A DNA stretch of 64,000 nucleotides, taken from the NCBI GenBank assembly GCA_004194705.1, contig SADC01000261.1, forward strand, positions 1 to 64,000, read 5' to 3'. Source of the stretch: Ditylenchus dipsaci (Eukaryota > Nematoda > Chromadorea > Rhabditida > Anguinidae). Positions 55,851 to 64,000 of the stretch are shown here, in pieces. Each line of letters opens with the position of its first letter. Position 1 is the stretch's first letter. The notes beneath the pieces were generated by a model that did no database searches, was not told the DNA's origin, and saw only the letters and a list, made by a program, of their open reading frames with translations. Both the position numbers and the translations under genes were made by a program.

Positions 55851-56025
55851 ATACCCGATAAACTTTATCAGCCCGTATCACCCTTAAGTATCACCCTTTA
55901 AGGACTTCAAACCACCAAAATTGAGCCCAAAACACTCAGAATATGCAAAAATCCGTATCGACTTCAAACCATATTAGACTACTCCAAATCACCCCGAGCC
56001 AAGCTAAACCAACCTAGACAGGTGT

Positions 56026-57171
56026 GAGAAAGCACTTTACGAGAAAAAAAATGTTCGACCCATGAGGGGGTATCATGGTTTTTAGTAGAAAAAAATACTT
56101 TCTTAAATTGGCGCCTTTTGAATTTTCAAAGAAAAATGGCTGTATACGGAGGGAGGGAGGGAAATAAAAAGGGTCCACTTTTACGGCCCAAAGTAATAGC
56201 AGCAATAATTGGTATATTTTGACTGTTTTACCATGTTTTTCGACTTATGCCGTGGCAAAAAGAGACTCAATACTAGGGTTGGGTAATTAGCCGGGTTAAA
56301 TCTTTTTGGGTAAAATCTCGGGTATTTACCCGGTATTTACCCGAAAGGCGGGTAAAATCCTTTTATTTCCATAACCAACATTTATTCGAGAAATCATAAC
56401 AAATCAATCAAATTCATGCATAAACAATTCAAAATCATCGTTAACAGTGTTAGTTTCCTCGATTTCTTCAATTTCGCTAATCGCTAATGGCTAATTTTGC
56501 AATTTCGAAAGAAACGCTAAAAACGAAAAAAGTGCAGTGAAACGCATAAAAATTGCTATGCTAAGACTAAATCACTTTCTGGCTTCTGAATTCGCTTTGA
56601 GACAAATCAAATTAAAACAAAATTTTGTAAAAATATAGTATTTTCGCAAAATCGTTAGAAAAAGATTTTACCCGATTTCTATACTACGGGTAAAATCTCT
56701 GGGTATTTACCTGGGTATTTACCCATTGCCCAATTCTACTCAATACGCATTTTATGGTCAAGAGTACTTCTCGGAATCATGTCTAAGGTAAGTGAGTGCG
56801 CGCATCTCTAACCAACCAAGCCCGGTGAGCACCCTGCGTCTCCTTCGGGGCTTGGGGTTGAGATGCGCACACCCACATACCTTAGACGCAAATCACTCGA
56901 AAGGGACTCTGGATGCATGAAAAATGTATGCATACCAGAGTTTCTATATGCGGTAAGCCTTAGTATTCAAAACTATGTTCAATATCTTTTTGTTAGTGAC
57001 CCTGTGTGATTAGTGGCTTCCTTTTATTCTCTTCTTTCCCCTATACAGCCCTTATTCCCTTAAAAATGCGAAAGGCGCTAATTTAAAAAAGTATTTTTTT
57101 CGAATAAAAAACCATGATAACCCCCCTCATGGGTCAAAAAAAATTCTCGTAAAGTGCTTTCCCACATCTGA
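56026..57171. mobile_element. Family B related foldback, copy 7, split by a hAT MITE
   Basis: GAAAGCACTTTACGAGAA is mirrored at 57148-57166. GACCCATGAGGGGGTATCAT, AATTGGCGCCTTTTG and the hairpin core (56778-56887) are present. The element at 56274-56738 interrupts the left arm. Confidence 0.8.
56274..56738. mobile_element. hAT MITE with CTCAATAC duplication
   Basis: Ends TAGGGTTGGGTAATTAGCCG and ...TTGCCCAATTCTA. CTCAATAC lies at 56266-56273 and 56739-56746. GGGTATTTACCC words fill both ends; no ORF. Confidence 0.9.
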
Positions 57172-57359
57172 AGACATGTTTTTGGTATTCTAAAGCCTGG
57201 AAAATGCGTTTAAGATGCTTAAACCCCAATTTTGAGCATACCCGGCGAAGTGTAATTCAGCCTGTATCAGTGCCCGAAAAATCCAACATATAAACTATAA
57301 ATGATTGGTGTAAAATCTGCTTTAGAGCAAGGTGGTAATCCAGTCAACTTGGTATGTGT

Positions 57360-57431
57360 GGTCTCGTAGTGTAGTGGTTATCACGTCTGCTTTACACGCA
57401 GAAGGTCGAGGGTTCGATCCCCTCCGAGATC
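57360..57431 (+). tRNA. tRNA-Val (anticodon UAC)
   Basis: Acceptor GGTCTCG pairs with CGAGATC, the anticodon stem TCTGC with GCAGA around loop TTTACAC, and the T-arm GAGGGTTCGATCCCCTC is perfect. No intron. Confidence 0.95.
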
Positions 57432-57629
57432 ATTTTGATTAGTTTACACTAAAAACAAATTTTGTAATTTTTTGTTAACAGTGACTGAAAATTTCAGTTA
57501 ACTGTCTTTTTTAAATTGTTTTTTCCTAACATCTGTCTTATAAGACTGGCTTAGGCTCAGGCTTAAACTTAGACTTAGGTTCAAACTGCTTTGTTTCATC
57601 AGCCTAAAAAATAAGAAACGAATATATGA

Positions 57630-58055
57630 GGCTATGGTCACTAACCTTGGTTTTGGTCAATGTCGAGGTCGACTATTTTAAAATTCGATTGTGGCCAGAA
57701 ATGATTTTGTCTAGTACCAATTTCATGTTTTTCATACCAAACAAAAGCTCAGGAACTGAGCTTTCTTCTACATTCTACTTCATCCTACAAAGCAAAAGTG
57801 CGCGTAATAATACCGAGTTTGTAGGTTGGTAGATGTCACGCTCAATGTAAATCGACCGCGACATCAACCAAGCTACTACTTTAGACCATCATGTATATTT
57901 TTGTTACATTTTTTTCAAGCTGTTTTGACACACAAAAAAGCTCAAATCCTGAGCTATTGATGAGTATAACAAACATTGAAATGATACTAGAAAAAAATCA
58001 TCTCCGGCCACATAAGAAGTTCAAAAAAGTCGACATCGACCAATACCAAGGAGTG
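57630..58055. repeat. Inverted repeat with GTCAATGTCGAGGTCGAC arms
   Basis: The arm 57640-57760 (CTTGGTTTTGGTCAATGTCG, AGCTCAGGAACTGAGCT) is mirrored at 57930-58050. Confidence 0.75.
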
Positions 58056-58254
58056 CGACCAGGGGGTAAAACATGAAAAAATATAAAGTATTGAAAAATA
58101 TGTAAACTGTTAAAAAATATTTAATAAATGTAAAACCAAAAAATAGGCATTCTTCGCAATGTTAAAAAAGACAATAGAAAGGTGCAATTATATGATCCTA
58201 AGATTTGTCCTTTATTTGAGGTCCGAAATCTTCATTCTTTGAAATTTTATGTCA

Positions 58255-58750
58255 AAAAATTCATTTTCGGCACTTAAAGGAGGGGTGAGAGCTGATAAAG
58301 AGATAGTCTCGACACAAAAGAATTAATACTATTTTTTGTTTTCAAAATGTGGTTTTTGAGTCATATTTTGTCGACAATTCAGTGTTGCAATCTCAGACAA
58401 AATTCTGTAGAAGTAAAAATCAGATTAGCATCCTCAATATCAGAATTAATAAATTTCTTCAAAAGTGCTTACAAAATCGAAATGCAATAGAAGACCAATC
58501 AACCTTTTTTGGATGGATTTTTCTTTTTTCCATTTCGATTTGCGGGGAATATTTTGAAGAAATTTAGAAATTCTGATATTGATAATGCTAATACAACTAT
58601 TTATTCTGCGTAAGTTTGTATGATATCTTAACACCGAGTTGTCAACAAAATATGGCTTGAAAAGCACATTTATAAAACAAAAACCAGGATTAATCCTTTC
58701 GTGTCGGAACTATCTCATTAACATCTTTCACCCCTCTTTTAAAACCCGGT
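58255..58750. mobile_element. Foldback, second copy of the 3640-4580 family
   Basis: GATAGTCTCGACACAAAAGA, TTTTGTCGACAATTCAGTGT and CAGATTAGCATCCTC match the first copy in order, and all are mirrored in the right half (CTTTCGTGTCGGAACTATCT near 58698). Confidence 0.8.
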
Positions 58751-58948
58751 CAGCACTGGATAAAATGGCACTTTTCGACCAAATGTTCTTCATTATATTA
58801 AAGCTCATTTATATTTCAATTTTGAGCTCACATCCCGGTTGTTACCTAATTTTTTTGGCCTAATTATGACCATAAAATAATAGACACATTATGTTTTTGG
58901 ATCATTATGTTGCCTGACTAACTCTGTATTCATAAGATAAGCAATGAG

Positions 58949-59844
58949 ATTCAGAAATAGGCGTAAAATAGGCGTATTTTCACGCCTACAAATAGGCGTA
59001 ATTTTCCTACGATAGGCGTTACGCCTAAGATTGGCGTAGACGCCTAAGTTAGGCGTTTACGCCTATTTCACGCCTATTTGAAGCGCCAATTCAAAATCGT
59101 GTTATTTTACAGACTAGCTTATTATTATAATAGAGGATTATAATAGAGAAAGTTCAATCATATGTCAATCTGTTTCTAAGGTCTGTGGCAACGATTCCCA
59201 ATGTTGAAAACGATCGCTCACTGGAGGCAGAGGAAGACGGGATGCACAAAATTTCTCTTTCTAACTTAGACAATATCGGGTATGTCTAAATTCATCTGTA
59301 TTTTTTTTTCAGTTTCACATACCTACATCTCGGTTGCTTCTCCAAAAGTCAAGTGCATCAATATTTAGCTTGGGAAGTGCGGCATAGGCTTGCAGCTCAT
59401 TTTCTATTGTGTCATTTTCATCATCTTTATCATCATCACAGTCGCTACTACGCGCACCAGTGATTTGTCTTGTGGTCTCGTACTTAGCAGCAAATTTCCT
59501 CACAGCTATCATCGCCTTAAACTTCGCCACCATACATTTTCTATTAATGATATTTCTTAAGAAAAAGTCCCAAAATATTACTTATATCTTAACGCAAAAA
59601 ATTAAATATCGCAAATCAGCTTTAGGCTATGAGCAACAACAAATGAACAAATTTACTGATCCATGATTTACTGATCCACAAAATCTGATCATTTTCAAGA
59701 CCTTACTCTCACTACCACAAAAAGATTATTAAACAATTTTTTATTGAAAAGTTGAATGAACATAACAAACAATAAAGGACTAAGCAGTTGACAGAAACTC
59801 AAACAATCACTGGTCCATAACAATATTATAAGCCAACTCACGAA
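58949..59844. mobile_element. Segment with hAT remnant inserted in the MULE gene, 19-base flanking repeat
   Basis: AAGATAAGCAATGAGATTC occurs on both sides (58930-58948 and 59845-59863). The left part is an array of TAGGCGTAAAA words in both orientations (58958-59085). The segment interrupts the minus-strand MULE reading frame. Confidence 0.6.
59130..59533 (-). pseudogene. hAT transposase C-terminal remnant
   Basis: The first exon (59533 to about 59319) gives ALPKLNIDALDFWRSNRDVG, matching the segment before the hAT dimerisation region. The second (about 59285-59135) gives YPILSKLEREILCIPSSSAS and SERSFSTLGIVATDLRNRLT, the classic SS-x-x-SER-x-FS dimerisation signature. The two exons join one base out of phase. 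There is no catalytic core, and upstream lies a short Lys/Arg-rich start (MVAKFKAMIAVRKF). Confidence 0.75.
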
Positions 59845-59849
59845 GATAA

Positions 59850-61220
59850 GCAATGAGATTCATTCTTTCGTTGCTTCTTGAAATTCTTCACAAGGTGTAA
59901 TAGACAGCCGGCGATCATAGACTCTATAAACCAGATGCATTAAAGTTGTTCACAAGAATTATAAAAAGGCTACCCACCAGGAAACACTTCAATCAAGGCT
60001 TAAATGGCGCTTAATTCGAAATCAACGGAGATGGATGTAGGATTGAAGGCTGGCCAGAGCTCCTTGATCATTATGAACAGCTTGGCGTAGGCCTCTTGAG
60101 TTTTGGACTTCAGAATAGCGTAGAGAACAGGAAAAACCCACTTGCCACCATTTGCATCAAGCGCGCTTCTCTCGGCCAGGATAGCGTAGACCTGTAAGCA
60201 ACATGCTAAACATGGATAACAACGTGCCAAATGAAGGGAACTTACTTGATAGAACGGAGGAGGAGTGATGCTAAACGACCCATCCATGTACACGACCTTC
60301 ATTTCCCCCGACCAGTCGACGTGCTTTTCACGCCCAAACAGCAGAACTCTGTAATCAAAAAATAAAAGCGAATGGATCAATCGATAAATGATGAAAAGAA
60401 TTAACCTCTCCGGATCGTCCCTCCCTGTATCACCCAACAAGAACATCTCCTCATTTCCGGCTCCATCTTGATACATCTGGCATGCGGCTGGAATGTCAAT
60501 ATCTTGCACACTTCCCCCTTCGACGACTGGAATTTGGTTGGCCAGCCGAACTCTTCGAACCATTTTGCGGACGGCGCTATCTCCCAAGCTCAGACCCAAC
60601 GCAGACGGACGGACTGTAGCTCATGATTCAAGAGTTCTTTTGGCTTCTAAAACAACAGAGCAGTAAGTAAGAGATCGAAAACAAAAGTACCAATTTTTAA
60701 AGACCTACCTCTCGCGGATCCACTGCTCGACGCTTCAAGTTCGCTTTGACATTACTTAGTGGCACAGACATTGGATCCAAAGCGTGATTGTGAGCTTCGA
60801 CTTGGCTGTGAGGAAGAAACTTGACAAAGAGATTTCCATCGACTTGAGTCAGGAGACGGGCCTTGCATTACCCATTGCTTTCTCTGAATTTGTCGCAGTA
60901 CCAGTATTGCTTCGTCTCATCTCGATTGCGGAAGTCGGCGATAAACTGGAATCCTCTGTAGACGGCCTTATCATTCCCCTTCTCTGACTTGATGATGGTA
61001 ACGATGTCCTGTAAGAGATGTGACAGGTTTTTAATAAACACTTAAAAAAGAAAAAGCAGCAACCTCCTGATCGATTTCTTCGACTTTCCCCCTTCGGCTT
61101 GCTGATCTACAACGTTGACATCTGAATGAGCGGCGGTGGAAGAGCATTGAGCAAGGCAAGCACCCGAGCGACTTCTTCGTAGTTGACACGACCGTTTAGC
61201 ATAAATTCGTTAGCTTCCAT
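59850..61220 (-). pseudogene. FLYWCH-MULE transposase gene, broken
   Basis: Mutator-like element transposase. From the N-terminus: MEANEFMLNGRVNYEEVARV (start at 61220); a FLYWCH zinc-finger domain (exon 61008-60709: VYRGFQFIADFRNRD, YWYCDKF, CKARL, EAHNHAL), which binds DNA; a linker (GLSLGDSAVRKMVRRVRLAN); and the catalytic fold with KVVYMDGSFSITPPPFYQ (first Asp), GGKWVFPVLYAILKSKTQEA and VDFELSAI (second Asp). After an in-frame TAA the frame continues ALIEVFPG, then IAGCLLHLVKNFKK. A second TAA splits the FLYWCH domain (ESNG, stop, CKARL). Introns (about 60407-60351 and 60243-60190) are short and canonical. The 3' part is cut by the insertion at 58949-59844. Confidence 0.8.
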
Positions 61221-61274
61221 TCTATAAACAGAAGCATAAATGCGTAGATAATCACGAGGCATCAACACAAGTTT

Positions 61275-61440
61275 TATGAAGGACCCGCAATTGGCCCTTT
61301 TTGAAAGGGACCCGCGATTGTCCCCTTTTTGAAAGGGACTTGCAATTGTCCGGATTTTGTGAGCGACCCGCAATTGTCCCCTTTTTGAAAGGGACCCGCA
61401 ATTGTCCTTTTATATAAGGGACCCGCAATTGTCCGTGTCC
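61275..61440. repeat. GGGACCCGCAATTGTCC tandem array
   Basis: Five units of about 33 bases: GACCCGC(A/G)ATTGTCC followed by CCTTTTTGAAAGG, itself a small palindrome. Confidence 0.85.
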
Positions 61441-62136
61441 GGTTTTTTCAAATTTAATTTTTGTGGCATTGTGTTTTTTCTTTAAATTTTCAGAAGTTTT
61501 TTTAGAATTGATCTCTCAATTGTAGATGACAATCTTGGCTCTCTCTGTGTACGCCTGATTGTGAGCACATCATATGAAAGTTTGACGATAAAAATGGGCG
61601 AAACCATCTTCTGGTGATTTTTTGCTTTCTCTTAAAACAAACTTTTTACCAATTTTGTAGTGCAAAAATATCTTTGCTGTTATCACCCACCTAACTTTTC
61701 CCATAAATATTTGCCCTCAACCAGATCGCACAGTGAAGAGAGCCTAATTAAGAAAAGAAAGAATGTTGCTTAATTTGCTATTGAATGTGGTTTGTCCAGG
61801 AGGGGGCTGACAATCCATTCATATTTAAGCGCAAACGAGGATATTAAACGCCCGTTTGATGAAGGCAGGTGGAAAATAGTCTGAATTTTACCTGTGCTGC
61901 ATTTTTATTCGCACAAAATTCATTTATTTTTTGTTCAACCAAAGTTTTGCTCTGGTAATTAAAAATTTTAGCTAGTGCTTTTAAAAGTACACTCTCTCAC
62001 GGATTTTACTCTATTACAATTACTGCGAGTTATCCAATCACCCTAATAAATAATTTCGATGAATTTTTTAAACAACTTCCGCTGTTTAAAACTTAATAAA
62101 ACTAACTGTTTAAAACTTTCTGTTTAACACTTAAAT
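61441..62136. other. No feature recognised
   Basis: A+T-rich spacer between the MULE gene and the hAT element; no conserved coding signal or strong repeat. Confidence 0.4.
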
Positions 62137-63358
62137 TAGAGACGGAAAAATGCCTGTCGTCGGGGTTTCGGGCGGGGTTTTTCCGTTCCAGAATTTCGGT
62201 CGGGGTTTCGGGTTATGCAAAAAAAAATTCGGGGCCCCGCGGGGCCCCGTCCTAAATTTCGGGGTTTTGTGAAAAGCGTAAAATTCCGACAAAAATCGAT
62301 ACTTTTCACGAAAATTTTGTGTAGTTATTTGATTTTTTTATAATGATGATAAATAACATCAAATTTCAACTTTTTCAACCATAATTTTGACAAAATCACA
62401 AAAGACACAAAATCACTATTCATTTACAACCATCATATCTCAGCTTTGCTGACAACCAACATATACATTGGACAACAAAAAGATCTTTAATAACAATAAT
62501 TCATCGATGGAAGAGCTTTATTGAGAAAAACAAGCATCTCGGCTTTTTCTGGCTTCAAGTTGTTCCTTCGATAGTCATAGACATCGCCGGCCACTGAAAA
62601 GACTTGTTCGCTCGGTTGACTAGTTGCCGGAGCGAAGAGGAATCGGCGCGCAAGCTTGGCCAATATCGGATAGATTAACTCATGTTCTAATAAAGTAGGA
62701 TAATCCAGATAATACAGTTATTAGTAATGAACATGATTCTAAAGTGTCATACCCTTGAGAACCTCTCGATCAGACAAGGCAAGAAGTGGTTTAAAAGTTG
62801 GATTCTCGACGATTGCAAACGGAAGACACGCACAGACTATCAGGTGCACTACCCTTTTGTCCAAATATGAAAGTTCCCCTAAGGTGGACGCATAAGCCTT
62901 GAAAGAAAATAAAGACGCAAATCATACCCTTCGCTAAAATCGTCGTTTTCTTCTGGTACTCTTGCGCCTCTTCGTGTGTGTTCGCATGCGTCAACAGAGC
63001 TTTTGTACTTCCATCCGACATCTTGATCATTTTCTTGCACACGGCACATTCCGCTTCCGCCGACGACAGTTTTGTAAAAAGTCCAATTTCCAAATAGCAC
63101 TCATCTGAATATTATTTCACAGAGTAAACAATACTGAAAGCCGCAAATTAAACAGGAGTATATAATATAGGGAGGATAAAGTAGCGACTTCGACAAAAGT
63201 ACGACAATGAGAAAAATGAAAAAGCAATTTCCCGTATTTCGGGGCGGGATTTCGGGGTTTTCGAATTGTTCGGGCGGGGTTCGGGGCGGGGTTTTTGCCG
63301 AAATTCGGCCCGGTCGGGGCGGGGCCCCGAACGGGGCCCCGCCCCGTTTCCGTCTCTA
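62137..63358. mobile_element. hAT element with ACTTAAAT duplication and GGGGCCCCG words
   Basis: Ends TAGAGACGGAAAAATGCC and ...CGTTTCCGTCTCTA. ACTTAAAT lies at 62129-62136 and 63359-63366. Subterminal regions (62155-62260, 63230-63345) are mirrored arrays of CGGGGTTTCGGG and GGGGCCCCG words. Encodes the truncated protein at 62450-63100. Confidence 0.92.
62450..63100 (-). pseudogene. Internally deleted hAT transposase: BED finger joined to dimerisation domain
   Basis: The first exon (about 63100-62930) has AECAVCKKMIKMSDGSTKAL and LLTHANTH, a BED-type zinc finger for DNA binding (C-x2-C...H-x-H). The second (about 62900-62755) gives VCACLPFAIVENPTFKPLL, the motif that normally leads into the hAT core. 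The third (about 62690-62490) gives [18 protein letters not shown], then [20 protein letters not shown] and [18 protein letters not shown], the C-terminal dimerisation region. The roughly 400 residues between, holding the DDE catalytic residues, are missing, yet the pieces still look spliceable. It may produce a DNA-binding, non-catalytic protein. Confidence 0.75.
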
Positions 63359-63812
63359 ACTTAAATCATCTAATAGAAACCAATCTACAATAATTATTTG
63401 TAGGTTTTTGAAGGCCCATTTTAAATCAAAAGCTTATATTAGCAAATTTAATCTGATTAATAAATCAGAGAGCTTGGTTTATGGTGTTGTTTTTAAGTGT
63501 TTTTATGAGGCAATTTCAGTGTGCAATTATATCAATGCAGTAAAACAAAAAGTTCAGTCAGTTTGCGTTGGTCCCCCCTTAGCTGATTATTTTTCAATAT
63601 TTTGTAGAGAAATAAAATTATTAACATAAATATTTTTTTTTTAGGAAGCTAGCTATCTGGAAAAAATTTGTGTAGAGGTGTTTTACTTGCATCCATAATG
63701 CGAATTATAATGAATTTTGTATTATGGTCAAATGATTACGCGCTCCGTGGTTTGCAACTATCTAGAATTCTTAACCCCTAAAAAATTTTTTAAAGTCATG
63801 AACACTCTCCAT

Positions 63813-63818
63813 TTTATT
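63813..63818 (-). promoter_or_regulatory. AATAAA polyadenylation signal
   Basis: Minus-strand AATAAA, 68 bases past the stop of the edge gene. Confidence 0.5.
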
Positions 63819-63885
63819 TCATCAACAACAGTAGCGGACAAACAATGAGAAGTCCAAGATGGTATTTGCTTAGAGATTTGCTTCT

Positions 63886-64000
63886 TCACTTAGGTCCTAG
63901 ATAGCAGGAGACATCGGTCTTGGGCTTGCCAACACCACCAGCGCTGCTTGTGGCACCACCACCGCCGCCACCGCCAGTGAGGTTGTTGCTGCTGCCACCA
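63886..64000 (-). CDS. C-terminal tail of a Gly-rich protein, cut by the window edge
   Basis: The minus strand reads GSSNNLTGGGGGGGATSSAG followed by VGKPKTDVSCYLGPK and a TGA stop at 63886-63888. The poly-Gly run followed by a conserved-looking tail suggests a real gene whose body lies to the right. No family is assigned from this short piece. Confidence 0.5.
   Translation of the reverse strand, partial: GGSSNNLTGGGGGGGATSSAGGVGKPKTDVSCYLGPK

Noticed and set aside
60784..60987. Plus-strand ORF in the MULE region
   Set aside because: It is the antisense shadow of the FLYWCH exon on the minus strand.

Overview
This window is animal nuclear DNA, not a prokaryotic, organellar or viral genome. 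It has spliced genes with mostly 45-60 base GT-AG introns, nuclear-type tRNAs (one with an intron), AATAAA signals close to stop codons, and a very large number of DNA transposons. The short introns and high A+T fit a compact invertebrate genome; I cannot name the phylum from sequence alone.

Conserved genes are few. An aquaglyceroporin lies on the plus strand (15392-20979). It converges on a minus-strand gene for the E2 subunit of branched-chain alpha-keto acid dehydrogenase (DBT, 23919-21753). A tRNA-dihydrouridine synthase of the DUS1 type is on the minus strand (43614-41542). There are two good tRNAs, Ala(CGC) with a 13-base intron (54093-54176) and Val(UAC) (57360-57431). Less certain are a small Cys-rich secreted protein (821-1140), a Gly/Pro-rich protein of unknown function (31790-31016) and the tail of a Gly-rich protein at the right edge.

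Nearly everything else is transposon-derived, mostly long palindromic (foldback) elements, many nested in one another. Target-site duplications (TSDs) read directly from the sequence separate several classes. hAT-like elements with 8-base duplications are at 7165, 24191, 47058, 56274 and 62137. A G-run foldback family ('family B') with 8-base duplications is best seen at 7153-8267 and 8401-8486. TA-duplicating Tc1/mariner-like elements include a 786-base near-perfect palindrome at 32735-33520. One 641-base element has a TTA duplication (11400-12040). Transposase remnants include two FLYWCH/MULE-type genes (28328-28665, 59850-61220) and three hAT genes (47339-47763, about 59130-59533, 62450-63100). 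Many foldback arms are built from short words repeated in tandem, a different word in each element, as in Drosophila FB elements.

DBT and DUS1 both carry isolated 1-base shifts against otherwise perfectly conserved coding sequence. In DBT these come in pairs that restore the frame. This is either uncorrected assembly error or something stranger, and it affects every gene model here.
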